A stretch of 48,498 bases of DNA from an uncultured Spirochaetaceae bacterium (GTDB taxonomy: Bacteria > Spirochaetota > Spirochaetia > Sphaerochaetales > Sphaerochaetaceae): contig CALXOH010000048.1 in assembly GCA_944389975.1 (NCBI GenBank), forward strand, positions 1 to 48,498, in the 5' to 3' direction. Shown here piece after piece: positions 33,137-41,847 of this stretch (positions are counted from its first letter, which is position 1; the number at the start of each line of letters is the position of its first letter). The notes beneath the pieces are model-generated. The model ran no database searches and had not been told where the DNA came from. It saw nothing but the letters and a program-made list of their open reading frames with translations. The position numbers were made by a program, and so were the translations under genes.

Positions 33137-34423
33137 ATGGACGAAAAGGAGTTTTTCTCAGAGCTTGAAGCCCTAAGGGAAGGGAGGATGAGGCTCTCTT
33201 CCTCCACTTTGAAGGAGCGTAACGATGCTTTGAACCTTGTATCCGATGCCTTGGAGAAGAACAAGGATTGGATTTTCTCAGAAAACAGGAAAGATATCGA
33301 GAAGTGGAAAGATAAACTCTCTGAAAGCGTCCTGAAAAGACTTTTGTTCGATGAGAAGAAACTAGCCGGGGTTCGCCTGGGGATAAGCGATGTTGTGAAA
33401 TTACCCGATCCCGTGGGAAAAGTGACTGAAAAAAGGGAGCTTGACGAGGGCTTGGTACTCCAGCGCGTAACAGTTCCGATAGGGACGATCGGAATGATTT
33501 TTGAAAGCCGGCCGGACGCGTTGGTGCAGATAGTTGCGCTTGCGATCAAAAGCGGTAATGCGCTCATCCTGAAAGGGGGGAAGGAAGCCGAGAGGACCAA
33601 CAGGGCGCTGTTTGAAAGCATCCGCGAGGGGCTTTCATCATCCCCGCTCGGTTCGTCATTCCTTATACAGATCGAAAGCCATGAGGATGTCGACAGGATC
33701 CTGAAGCTCGACGGGGACATAGACCTATTGATCCCACGGGGGTCGAACGAGTTTGTACGGAAAGTGATGGCGAACACGAACATCCCCGTGCTCGGGCATG
33801 CGGACGGAGTGTGTTCTGTGTACGTCGATGAGTTTGCAAACCTCGAAATGGCGCTTGAGATCGTAATCGACTCCAAGTGCGACTACCCTGCAGCGTGCAA
33901 TGCAGTAGAGTGCGTGATAGTCAACGGGAAGGTAAAGGATGCGTTTCTGCCGATGCTCGGGGAAAAAGCAAGGGAAATGGGGATTGTACTCCACCTCGAT
34001 GAGAGTGCGCGGGACGTTATCGACGGGGCTCCATTGAAAGATTCAGACGTAGGGAGGGAGTATCTTTCGCTTGAGATGAACGTGGTTGTTGCAAAGAGCG
34101 TTGAAGATGCAGTTCTATACATTCAGAAGCACGGATCGAAACACACCGATGCGATCGTTACAGACAGCATCGAGAGCTGGAGGTACTTTTCATCCCATGT
34201 CGATAGCGCTGACGTGTTTTGGAACGCATCAACAAGGTTTGCTGACGGTTTCAGGTTCGGCCTTGGCGCAGAAGTCGGGATCGCAACTGGAAAGATACAC
34301 GCCAGGGGACCTGTCGGACTTGAAGGGCTTACCACCTACAAATGGCTTTTGTCAGGGCATGGGGATGTGGTATCCCCGTACACTTCGGGCGTGAAGAAAT
34401 TCCATCATAGGGAGATCAAATGA
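33137..34423 (+). CDS. proA: gamma-glutamyl phosphate reductase
   Basis: The 428-residue aldehyde dehydrogenase-superfamily enzyme makes glutamate 5-semialdehyde, the second step of proline synthesis. It shows VPIGTIGMIFESRPDALVQI, GGKEAERTN, LIPRGSNEFVRKV, the catalytic Cys254 in CDYPAACNAVE and GPVGLEGLTTYKW. AGGA precedes ATG 33137. proB follows with a four-base overlap; the order proA-proB is the reverse of the common one. Confidence 0.96.
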   Translation: MDEKEFFSELEALREGRMRLSSSTLKERNDALNLVSDALEKNKDWIFSENRKDIEKWKDKLSESVLKRLLFDEKKLAGVRLGISDVVKLPDPVGKVTEKRELDEGLVLQRVTVPIGTIGMIFESRPDALVQIVALAIKSGNALILKGGKEAERTNRALFESIREGLSSSPLGSSFLIQIESHEDVDRILKLDGDIDLLIPRGSNEFVRKVMANTNIPVLGHADGVCSVYVDEFANLEMALEIVIDSKCDYPAACNAVECVIVNGKVKDAFLPMLGEKAREMGIVLHLDESARDVIDGAPLKDSDVGREYLSLEMNVVVAKSVEDAVLYIQKHGSKHTDAIVTDSIESWRYFSSHVDSADVFWNASTRFADGFRFGLGAEVGIATGKIHARGPVGLEGLTTYKWLLSGHGDVVSPYTSGVKKFHHREIK

Positions 34424-35514
34424 TGAGAGATTTCAAAAAGCCCAGGAAGGTCGTGGTAAAAGTCGGCACGAACCTGCTTTCTTCGAAAGACGGGATCGAT
34501 GAGAAAAGAATCGGCGACCTTGTCCGTCAGATCGCTCATTTAAAGGAGATGGGGATCCAAGTGCTTCTCGTGTCATCGGGAGCGGTGGGAATGGGTGCAA
34601 AGAAGATGGGGCACGTGAACCCGGTTGTGCACATTCCACTCAGGCAGGCGTACGCTGCGATCGGAATGCCTTTGCTGATGAGTGTCTATGAACGTGAGTT
34701 TTTGAAGTACAACATCATCACAGCCCAGGTCTTGATAACCCGCACGGTCCTTGAGAACAGAAAGAGCTACATAAACCTCCGCTCAAGCGTATCCACGCTC
34801 CTTGCATTGGGGGTTGTTCCCGTATTCAACGAAAACGACGTTGTCTCGACATCCGAGATAAACAACAACTTCGGAGACAACGACAGATTGAGCGCGTACA
34901 TCGCATCCAAGATCGATGCAGACCTCCTGGTTCTCCTGACTGACATCGACGGGCTTTATACGAAGAACCCGAAGACTGATGCTGATGCAGAACTCATAAA
35001 GACGATCGACGTAGTCGACCAGAAGATATTCTCCTATGCGAAGGGAAAGGGGAGTGTATACAGCACGGGTGGGATGAAGACCAAGCTTCTTGCTGCAAAG
35101 ATCGCGCAGGAAGGGGGGTGCGGGACCGTGATCGCATCGGGCTTTGACGATGATGTGCTCATCAAGATCGTAGGCGGAGAGGACGTTGGCACGTACATAC
35201 TCCCCCAGAGAAGGCTCAGTCAGAAGGCACGATGGATCAAGAATGCAAGCGCCGAAGGGACGATAGTGGTTGACGAAGGTGCGAAGAAAGCACTCCTGAT
35301 GCACTCATCCCTTCTGTCAAACGGAATATTGCGACTCGATGGTGTTTTTGAGAAAGGGAGCGTTGTGAATGTCGCGACAGCCGACGGAAACGTGTTTTTG
35401 AAAGCTGTCCCGAGGTACAACTCGACCGAGCTTGAAGGTATTCTGAAGGAAAAGAAGAGGCTCGTGGTATTCCGGCCCGAGGAGAGCTACGGGGAGGGTG
35501 ACGGGAATGAGTGA
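34420..35514 (+). CDS. proB: glutamate 5-kinase with PUA domain
   Basis: The 364-residue enzyme phosphorylates glutamate, the first step of proline synthesis. The kinase domain has VVVKVGTNLL, LLVSSGAVGMGAKKMG, NENDVVST, GDNDRLSAYIASKI, LLTDIDGLY and YSTGGMKTKLLAAKIA. Residues about 275-350 form the C-terminal PUA domain (GTIVVDEGAKKAL, NGILRLDGVFEKGSVVNV). The ATG overlaps the proA stop. proC, the third pathway gene, is not in the window. Confidence 0.96.
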   Translation: MMRDFKKPRKVVVKVGTNLLSSKDGIDEKRIGDLVRQIAHLKEMGIQVLLVSSGAVGMGAKKMGHVNPVVHIPLRQAYAAIGMPLLMSVYEREFLKYNIITAQVLITRTVLENRKSYINLRSSVSTLLALGVVPVFNENDVVSTSEINNNFGDNDRLSAYIASKIDADLLVLLTDIDGLYTKNPKTDADAELIKTIDVVDQKIFSYAKGKGSVYSTGGMKTKLLAAKIAQEGGCGTVIASGFDDDVLIKIVGGEDVGTYILPQRRLSQKARWIKNASAEGTIVVDEGAKKALLMHSSLLSNGILRLDGVFEKGSVVNVATADGNVFLKAVPRYNSTELEGILKEKKRLVVFRPEESYGEGDGNE

Positions 35515-36427
35515 CTACCGCGTGATTCATAGAAAGCAGGATCTGGGGATGAAGATCTCATCCCTATACAGGCAGGAGCAGCTTGCTGTCGGGATAATCG
35601 ATGTCTCCAGCGGGAGCGACCTTGAATCAACGCTGAAGTGGTTTGTCTCCTCATTCGATTTCTCCCTTCATGTGATAACCACTGAGGAGAGGGCCGATGA
35701 GATGGCGCTTTCAGATCTATATCCCGAGGTCACCTTCATACTCTTCAAAAGCAAGATGACCATAGGCGACTACATAAACGCGCTTGCCGACGTATGCTAC
35801 ACGACATACTTCCTTGTGTTCAGAAGCGATGCGGTTCTCATAGAGTACGACGGAAGCTTTTTGATGAACGCGCTCCAGGATAGAAACCATCCGTCTGTAA
35901 TCACACCGCTGATGCTCTCGGAGGACGGGGAGGTTATGCCTACTCTCCGCGCGCCGTTCCTGAGGGGAAGGGAGTTCGATCCCTTGTCGTTCACTCCAAC
36001 GGTGGATGAAACTACTTTGGAGGCGAACCTCTATCCCCAGATGGGGCTCGGACTGTACGACAGGGCGCTCTTCCAACGTCTAAGGGCATACGACACGCAA
36101 ATCGGAGGGGACTACTATCAGGCGGCCGATTTCGGGGTGCGCTCCCACCTTCTCGGCCATCCTATATTCACATCGCGTGCACTCTCCATACAGTTTCCAT
36201 CCAAAAGGTCGCTTGTGGAGGACAGGAGCGAATGCGAAGGAATGGCGAGGTTCTACACAAAAGCGCTGAGCATAAGGCGCATTGCGGGGAAGAACGTAGT
36301 GGAGAAGTGGAAGCCGTACGTGGACAAGGAGCTTTTGAACTCTGAAGTGAAGAAAAAACAGGTTATAATACAGAAAACGGATTTCTTTTCGCTGATGAAG
36401 AATTGGAAGGGCGTTGAAGCGACGTGA
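35507..36427 (+). CDS. unknown protein, glycosyltransferase-like layout
   Basis: The 306-residue cytoplasmic protein is coupled to proB by an 8-base overlap, with GGAGG nine bases before the ATG. An early [16 protein letters not shown] and a mid segment [20 protein letters not shown], followed by [21 protein letters not shown], recall the nucleotide-sugar fold of family 2 glycosyltransferases (strand, acidic pair, later Asp), but the match is weak. It sits between proline synthesis and a sigma-54 activator, which gives no clear hint. Treat as unknown. Confidence 0.55.
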   Translation: MSDYRVIHRKQDLGMKISSLYRQEQLAVGIIDVSSGSDLESTLKWFVSSFDFSLHVITTEERADEMALSDLYPEVTFILFKSKMTIGDYINALADVCYTTYFLVFRSDAVLIEYDGSFLMNALQDRNHPSVITPLMLSEDGEVMPTLRAPFLRGREFDPLSFTPTVDETTLEANLYPQMGLGLYDRALFQRLRAYDTQIGGDYYQAADFGVRSHLLGHPIFTSRALSIQFPSKRSLVEDRSECEGMARFYTKALSIRRIAGKNVVEKWKPYVDKELLNSEVKKKQVIIQKTDFFSLMKNWKGVEAT

Positions 36428-38205
36428 AGAAGATAGTTTTCTCATCCCCGTACCCGGGATTCAAGAAGTTTGCAGAGAAGGAGATCGTGAAGTACGGCGA
36501 CATCGAGTTTTGTTTCGACAGGGAGATAAAAAGCGGGGATGACGATGTGTTATACATCGGAAGGGAGAGGCGTGGCAGCGGGGCTTTCCTGTTCCTCGAA
36601 GTCTCGGGCATCGACCTTGCCCGTTCTTTTTCAAGGTGCGTTGAAAAGGGCTTTGTCAAAGTTGCAGTGGTCTTGCCTGAAGGGCGGCTTGAATCCCTTG
36701 ACGATGTTCTTCCTTTCTTTCCATCACTATCGATCGAATGCTTTACGCTTTCTGGAAGTGATGAGGAAAGTGTATTGGAAGGCGTCAGGGAAAAGGGGTT
36801 TGATGCATTACTATCATTCTTGAGACTTGAAAAGACGGCAAAAGAGCTCTCTCTTCCGTTTGTTTTGATCGAAGTTGGAAAGGAGTCGCTGTCGTCGACC
36901 CTCGGGAAAGCCCAAGTGATCTTGAACGAGATGGAGAGAAAGCGGGATGCTCGCCTCATACTCAAATACTCACGGGAGGGGGTGCTGATCGCAGACGGCA
37001 CGGGATTGGTAAGTTTTTCAAACGACAACGCAGAGAAGATGATAGGCTTCCATCCGGTTGGCAGGAAACTGCAGGAGGTATTCTCCTCGCTCGACTTTGA
37101 AAGGATACTCTCCCTTGACGAGAGCCTTTTGGGCGACGTCTTCTTCCTTTATGACAAACTGATGAGCCTCAATGTGATAAGGCGCGGGAAAGAGAAGGTG
37201 ATAGTCACGTTCGATCCGATCGATACCTTGAAGGAGATGAGGGAGAAGATAACGAAGAAAGCGGGCGCGAAGGGTTTTTCAGTCCGATACAAGTTCTCCG
37301 ACATCATCGGATCCTCGGAGAAGATAAAGCGCACGATACGCCTTGCTAAGAGGTTTGCAAAAGCTGACGAGGATGTTCTTATCGAGGCGGAGACTGGCTC
37401 CGGAAAGGAGCTGTTTGCACAGAGTATCCACAGGGAGAGCAAGAGGAAGAACGGCCCGTTCGTTGCCGTAAACTGCGCATCGATTCCTGAGAACCTCCTC
37501 GAGTCCGAGTTATTCGGGTATGTCGAGGGGGCCTTCACCGGTGCACGCCGCGGGGGGAAGGTGGGGCTGTTTGAACTGGCGGACGGGGGGACGATATTCC
37601 TTGACGAAGTAGGGGATCTCCCGATTTCCCTCCAGGCGCGTCTTCTGCGGGTTCTCCAGGAACGCACGATAATGCGCCTTGGAAGCGATAATGTGACGAA
37701 TCTGGATGTCCGCGTGATCTCAGCTACGAACAAAGACCTGTCGAAGGAGGTTGCGAGGGGCTTTTTCAGAAGCGACCTGATGTACCGCCTCGAGGTTTTG
37801 AAGATATACATTCCGCCTTTGCGGGAAAGAAAGGAGGACATAAAACTCCTTCTTGACTACTTTCTCCGTAGAAGCCACGAAGAGAAGGGGACTTCCGTCT
37901 TGTCTCTTGATAAGAAAGCGCTTGAGCATGTACTCTCCCTTCCCTGGCTTGGCAACGTAAGGGAACTTGAGAACTATGCCGTGCGCCTCTCGGTGCTGAC
38001 CGACGGGTTTGTCGCACATCTGTCCGATTCCGTTGAAGCGCTCGGCGGGGTTAAGGAGGGGATAAGCGAAGGGCAGTTTGATGAGAGGAAGATGATCGAG
38101 CTGCTCTTGGAAAAACACAAAGGCTCGAGGAAGGATGTTGCATCCGAGATGGGGGTCGATGTGTCTACCCTCTGGCGCAAGATGAAGAAGTTAGGGCTTT
38201 GTTGA
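36424..38205 (+). CDS. sigma-54-dependent transcriptional activator with PrpR-like sensor (activator 1)
   Basis: The 593-residue enhancer-binding protein has an N-terminal PrpR-type sensor region (about 1-170), a PAS-like segment (about 175-260), an AAA+ domain with Walker A ETGSGKE (323-329), the sigma-54 contact loop GAFTGA (369-374), Walker [12 protein letters not shown] (388-398) and a Fis-type helix-turn-helix at the end ([20 protein letters not shown]). It uses ATP to open sigma-54 promoters. It starts with GTG overlapping the previous stop, the last gene of a six-gene overlapping cluster. Directly after its stop come tandem repeats and a sigma-54 promoter, its likely targets. It resembles activator 2 at 42721 in layout. 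Confidence 0.9.
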   Translation: MKKIVFSSPYPGFKKFAEKEIVKYGDIEFCFDREIKSGDDDVLYIGRERRGSGAFLFLEVSGIDLARSFSRCVEKGFVKVAVVLPEGRLESLDDVLPFFPSLSIECFTLSGSDEESVLEGVREKGFDALLSFLRLEKTAKELSLPFVLIEVGKESLSSTLGKAQVILNEMERKRDARLILKYSREGVLIADGTGLVSFSNDNAEKMIGFHPVGRKLQEVFSSLDFERILSLDESLLGDVFFLYDKLMSLNVIRRGKEKVIVTFDPIDTLKEMREKITKKAGAKGFSVRYKFSDIIGSSEKIKRTIRLAKRFAKADEDVLIEAETGSGKELFAQSIHRESKRKNGPFVAVNCASIPENLLESELFGYVEGAFTGARRGGKVGLFELADGGTIFLDEVGDLPISLQARLLRVLQERTIMRLGSDNVTNLDVRVISATNKDLSKEVARGFFRSDLMYRLEVLKIYIPPLRERKEDIKLLLDYFLRRSHEEKGTSVLSLDKKALEHVLSLPWLGNVRELENYAVRLSVLTDGFVAHLSDSVEALGGVKEGISEGQFDERKMIELLLEKHKGSRKDVASEMGVDVSTLWRKMKKLGLC

Positions 38206-38230
38206 TGCATTGCACTGCATTGCATGCGCA
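38206..38230. repeat. tandem TGCATTGCA repeats, candidate enhancer of activator 1
   Basis: Two TGCATTGCA copies (38206-38214 and 38216-38224), ten bases apart, followed by TGCGCA, start at the base after the activator stop. They lie about 110 bases upstream of the sigma-54 promoter, in the usual enhancer range, on one face of the helix. Confidence 0.5.
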
Positions 38231-38330
38231 ATAAGTTATCCGAACTATTGATCACCCTATTTTCGTTCCAAACGCGATTATCGGTCGCTTTATGGGCATT
38301 TTTACTTTGATTTTTGGTTTTTGGCGAAGT

Positions 38331-38347
38331 TGGCATTCAATTTGCAT
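38331..38347 (+). promoter_or_regulatory. sigma-54 (-24/-12) promoter
   Basis: TTGGCAT (38330-38336) and TTGCAT (38342-38347) give the invariant GG (38332-38333) and GC (38344-38345) with exactly 10 bases between, matching the YTGGCAYNNNNNTTGCW consensus. The predicted start is near 38357. It follows the gene for a sigma-54 activator. Confidence 0.75.
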
Positions 38348-38356
38348 TTAGCAAGC

Positions 38357-38572
38357 AAGGGAGGATTAGATCTGCAAATCTTGATGACCACAGGGAAAGC
38401 GTAGTGCTTTTTCTTGCTTCCCTATCGCCAACCTACCCCGGAAAGCGATTTACTTGTATTTTTCTCCTTTGGAAGGTGCCCCCCGGAAAGAGGAGAACAA
38501 ACAATCCACCATGAGGGCTTGTCCTTCATAGATTTTCACTCCCTTGCCTTCCGTAGATCCGGAAGGCTTTTT
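38357..38572 (+). ncRNA. candidate sigma-54-dependent small RNA
   Basis: Between the sigma-54 promoter and a perfect terminator lie about 215 bases with no convincing gene. The RNA would begin with a GGGAGG segment; AGGGAA-A-GC (38392-38400) can pair with GCTTCCCT (38416-38423); a 6-base TCTCCT/AGGAGA stem lies near 38462-38495. A GTG at 38404 opens a 36-codon frame (hydrophobic start, basic end) with only a weak ribosome site, so a small peptide is the alternative. The product is unknown. Confidence 0.5.
38546..38572 (+). terminator. strong rho-independent terminator
   Basis: GCCTTCCG (38546-38553) pairs perfectly with CGGAAGGC (38560-38567) around a six-base loop, followed by five T residues. 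Confidence 0.9.
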
Positions 38573-38604
38573 AATGCATGATATGTATTTTTGTTTATAG
38601 ATAA

Positions 38605-39177
38605 AATGAGAATACTTTCAAGAATTGGGCTGACCAAGGGTTGTTGCGATATGTAGACGATATGAATAACTCAGAGGTGGCAGTCGCTGCTCGGCTCCAA
38701 TTGCCGAGGGGAGTTGTCACCTCTTCTAGTTCCAATATATTGCGCAAATCAGATCTCGTCAAGGATAGAATCAGATACCAGGAATACCTGCCACCCGAAG
38801 ACAAGATCGAGATCCGATATCAATCCTATTCTAGTGACGACCTTACCGAAAGGGAAAAGACACGTAGCGGCATGAAGATGTATCAGCGCATCTCGCATGA
38901 AGAGCTGTCTTCCCTCATTGACGACAACGTGTACGTTCCTTCCTACGTGCTCCAGTACAAGGCATCGGAAACAAGAGCTGATTGAACTAATCCGAATGCA
39001 GAACTCAATCAGAAGATCAGACAGGAAATCGCCGCAAGGGAGATGATGGCTACCCTTCCCAAATACATGAGGAAGATGGCTATCGATGCGGAAAATGCCG
39101 AGGCGTTCGTCTCTGCCGTAGAGGAAAAGAACAGGAAGGATCGAAAAAGCCCCCTGACGAAGAGGAAAAGTACGTAA
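38605..39177 (+). pseudogene. gene remnant interrupted by an in-frame UGA
   Basis: A single frame reads through 190 codons with one TGA at 38983. The first part (KNWADQGLLRYVDD, then NNSEVAVAARLQLPRG) and the second (AELNQKIRQEIAAREMMATL, then YMRKMAIDAENAEAFVSAVE) both look like genuine protein, the latter a charged helix. No ATG lies near the 5' end; the first is at 38662, without ribosome site. The simplest reading is a 5'-truncated gene with a nonsense change (TGG to TGA). The family is not recognised. Confidence 0.55.
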
Positions 39178-39204
39178 AATAGATGATTTCCCGGAAACAA
39201 GAAA

Positions 39205-39220
39205 TGCCCCGGGTGGGGCA
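39205..39220 (-). terminator. putative terminator of the DUF362 gene
   Basis: TGCCCC (39205-39210) and GGGGCA (39215-39220) form a 6-base hairpin, followed on the minus strand by a short T-rich stretch, four bases after the stop of the minus-strand gene. Confidence 0.55.
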
Positions 39221-39224
39221 CTTC

Positions 39225-40328
39225 TCAGAGGTTTTCAAGCATCTCCATCATCTCGCTTGCCATCGGAGGGCACTTCACGACTTTGTGCTTTGCTTTTGCA
39301 CAGCATGCACCGACTCCGATCTCGACCTCCTTTCCCTTGTAGCCCTGGCCGATCGCAACCTTCTTGCCCCTGAGCTTGTGGATCGTGCCGTTCTCCTCCA
39401 TCCTCTTCAATGCATGAATCAAGTTCGCATAGCAGCAAGAGCATGCCGAGTCTGGTGCCGTGTATGCGCTGAGGCGCTTTGAGAACCTCGTGGGTATTGC
39501 ATTTGAGCTTTTTTCAGGCTTGTTGAGTTCGATGACTTCTGCTTCCACTATGTCCGCAGAGCCCACTCCGTACTCTTCTGCAAGAGGTATGTACTCCACG
39601 TCGTCAAGAGAGAAGCCCAAAAGGTGCGCACCGTACGCATCGAGTAGTACCGGGTCTTCGGCAAGTAGAAGCCTTCCCGTGTCGACAGGGTTTCCACCTT
39701 CTTCGAAGTCAAGGTCCCCGGAGATGCTGTCTGCAAGCGTCAGATCGGGTCTGACGATCTCATTCAAAGCTGCAATCGGGCGCATCAGGCCCAATGAATG
39801 GAAGAGCCTCTTCGAACGATCGCTGAGACACCCCTTCATGTTCTTCAGGGCACATGTCATCGAGGTCTGGCAGTGACCTTTCAATACCGGGAGGTTGATC
39901 ATGTAGTCAAGGTCCAGAATCCTCTTTGAAATCTCCATCGTGATCCCCTCTGCAGTCTTTTTCACGTACTGGTCCTCTTTCGTGTCGTATAGGGGAACGC
40001 CATATCGCTCCGTGAACCTCTCGTATCCGTTTACCCTGAAACCGCGCTTCGTGCTGTCTCCGACCCACGCTCCTTCGATTATCGAGATGTTGCTGAATCC
40101 ATGCTTCTGAAGGTATTCGATTATCCCTTCGATTATCTCCGTGTGCGTCGTTGCCCCCGTCTCGGGACGTACCGCGACTACGAGGTTCGGCTTCAGTCCG
40201 ATCTTCGCATCCTTTGAAGGTATCTTCTCTTCGATTCTGTAATCTTCAAGAAGTTTTATTGTCATGTTCTTTATGTCGTGTCCGTAGATGAGCCTTATCT
40301 CTTTCGAGGCCTTTTCTGGTGTTCTCAA
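39225..40328 (-). CDS. DUF362 family protein with Cys-rich C terminus
   Basis: The 367-residue protein matches the DUF362 family: KIGLKPNLVVAVRPETGATTHTEIIEGIIEYL, the IIEGAWVGDSTKRGFRVNGY segment and INLPVLKGHCQTSMTCALKNMKGCL. Two Cys clusters near the C terminus (SACSCCYANL and GVGACCAKAKHKVVKC) may bind metal or an iron-sulfur cluster; the ferredoxin CxxCxxC pattern is absent. The reaction is unknown. A TTG at 40328 with AGAGAGG eight bases upstream is the best start; an earlier in-frame TTG at 40361 has none. Confidence 0.75.
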   Translation of the reverse strand: MRTPEKASKEIRLIYGHDIKNMTIKLLEDYRIEEKIPSKDAKIGLKPNLVVAVRPETGATTHTEIIEGIIEYLQKHGFSNISIIEGAWVGDSTKRGFRVNGYERFTERYGVPLYDTKEDQYVKKTAEGITMEISKRILDLDYMINLPVLKGHCQTSMTCALKNMKGCLSDRSKRLFHSLGLMRPIAALNEIVRPDLTLADSISGDLDFEEGGNPVDTGRLLLAEDPVLLDAYGAHLLGFSLDDVEYIPLAEEYGVGSADIVEAEVIELNKPEKSSNAIPTRFSKRLSAYTAPDSACSCCYANLIHALKRMEENGTIHKLRGKKVAIGQGYKGKEVEIGVGACCAKAKHKVVKCPPMASEMMEMLENL

Positions 40329-40412
40329 TTCAAAATCCTCTCTTTTTCTCAGGTTATTCAAATTCTACTTCTTTGATTGGATTACCTCAAGTGATGAATA
40401 TTAAATCATTAG

Positions 40413-40544
40413 CAAATTCAAGATGCCGAGAACGGATTGATAAAAAGAATTACTAATGAAAAATCAAAAATAGAGTTGGATATAGCGGAATATGCAACCT
40501 TTACAAACAAAATCATGGAAATCATAATTGTTGGATATAAGTGA
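40413..40544 (+). pseudogene. possible gene remnant before glycerate kinase
   Basis: After TAG at 40410 a plus-strand frame runs to TGA at 40542-40544 and reads like protein (LIKRITNEKSKIELDIAEYA, then FTNKIMEIIIVGYK). There is no ATG; a TTG at 40437 would give 35 residues. The AT-rich composition differs from the neighbours. It may be a 5'-deleted gene or chance. Confidence 0.3.
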
Positions 40545-40559
40545 AAAGGAGAATTGGAA

Positions 40560-41693
40560 ATGAAGAAACTCATACTCATACCTGACTCGTTCAAGGGAAC
40601 GATGTCTTCAGGAGAGGTCTGTTCGATAATGAAGGGCGTAGTGCTCAAGTACTATCCGGAATGCAAGGTGATCTCAATCCCTGTCGCTGACGGAGGTGAG
40701 GGCTCTGTGGACGCGTTCATCGAAGCACTTGGCGGGGAGAAGAAGTTCAAGGAAGTCACGGGCCCGTTCTTCGGCGAGAAGGTAAGCGGATATTATGGTG
40801 TTCTTCCTGATGGAACGGCTGTCGTTGAGACGGCTGCAGCGGCAGCCCTTCCGATGGTCGAAGACAGGAAGAACCCGTTGAAGACAACAACCTACGGAGT
40901 AGGCGAACTGATGGTCGAAGCAGCCAGGAACGGCGCCAAGAAGATAATCCTCGGACTCGGCGGAAGCGCGACGAATGACGGCGGAAGCGGAATTGCAGCG
41001 GCAATGGGCGTGACCTTCTATAACAAGAAAGGGGAAGCGTTCGTTCCGACGGGCGGAAACATCGATGAAGTTGATAAGATCGACACTTCCACGATCAACG
41101 AGTGCTTCAAGGGTGTTGAGATCGTGACGATGTGTGACATCGACAACCCGTTCTACGGAAAGGAAGGGGCGTCGTACGTGTACGGGCCCCAGAAGGGCGC
41201 TGACGAGAAGATGGTGGAACTCCTTGATGGAAAGATGATCAAGCTTGCAGGGAAGATCAAGGAAGCAACGGGAGTTGACGTGCAGGCGATCCCGGGATCC
41301 GGGGCTGCAGGCGGAATGGGCGGCGCGATGGCTGCATACTTCAAGTCCGAACTCCAGATGGGAATCGAGACGGTTCTCAATACAGTGCATTTTGATGATC
41401 TCCTGGATGGTGCTGACTACGTATACACGGGCGAAGGCAGGATCGACGGACAGAGCCTGAGGGGCAAGGTCGTCATCGGAGTTGCAAGGAAGGCAAAGAA
41501 GAAGAACGTTCCTGTTGTTGCGTTCGTAGGGGATATCAAGGATCCTGTGGAAGGGGCATACGGAGAGGGCGTTGTCGGAATATTCTCGATCAACCGCGTC
41601 GCAGTTCCATACCTAGAGGCACGCCCGAGGGCAAAGAAGGATCTGGAGCTTACGGTCGACAACCTCATAAGGTTCCAGATGGCTACAAACTGA
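40560..41693 (+). CDS. glycerate kinase
   Basis: The 377-residue enzyme belongs to the GarK/GlxK glycerate kinase family: LILIPDSFKGTMSSGEV at the N terminus, PVADGGEGSVDAF, VETAAAAALPMV, LGLGGSATNDGGSGIAAAMG, VYGPQKGA, PGSGAAGGMGGAM and YTGEGRIDGQSLRGKV. It phosphorylates glycerate (to 2- or 3-phosphoglycerate), feeding sugar acids into glycolysis. AAAAGGAG precedes the ATG. A perfect terminator follows, so it is a single-gene unit. Confidence 0.94.
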   Translation: MKKLILIPDSFKGTMSSGEVCSIMKGVVLKYYPECKVISIPVADGGEGSVDAFIEALGGEKKFKEVTGPFFGEKVSGYYGVLPDGTAVVETAAAAALPMVEDRKNPLKTTTYGVGELMVEAARNGAKKIILGLGGSATNDGGSGIAAAMGVTFYNKKGEAFVPTGGNIDEVDKIDTSTINECFKGVEIVTMCDIDNPFYGKEGASYVYGPQKGADEKMVELLDGKMIKLAGKIKEATGVDVQAIPGSGAAGGMGGAMAAYFKSELQMGIETVLNTVHFDDLLDGADYVYTGEGRIDGQSLRGKVVIGVARKAKKKNVPVVAFVGDIKDPVEGAYGEGVVGIFSINRVAVPYLEARPRAKKDLELTVDNLIRFQMATN

Positions 41694-41720
41694 TTTTTCC
41701 TCATCGTCATGTTTCGGATT

Positions 41721-41752
41721 GCCTTGGCCGAAGATTACGGCCAAGGCTTTTT
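41721..41752 (+). terminator. strong rho-independent terminator
   Basis: GCCTTGGCCG (41721-41730) pairs perfectly with CGGCCAAGGC (41738-41747) around a seven-base loop, followed by five T residues. Confidence 0.95.
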
Positions 41753-41847
41753 CTTTTCCATTCCGGCACGGAAAATATTTGACAGGCCGTAGTTTTCCCC
41801 CAAAGAATGATGGAAGTAGATGCTTCATATTCCAGGGAGGAAAGTAC

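Noticed and set aside
32938-33876. 312-residue minus-strand frame opposite yqeB/proA
   Set aside because: Shadow of two well-supported genes.
38204-38224. A second sigma-54 promoter in the TGCATTGCA repeats
   Set aside because: TTGCAC and TTGCA occur, but the spacing is one base short and the GG is missing.
38314-38514. 66-residue plus-strand frame across the sigma-54 promoter
   Set aside because: Its first codons contain the -24/-12 element and precede the predicted transcript start; only the part after GTG 38404 could be translated.
38983-38985. UGA as a selenocysteine codon
   Set aside because: No hairpin of the bacterial SECIS type follows, and the flanking residues do not resemble any selenoprotein.
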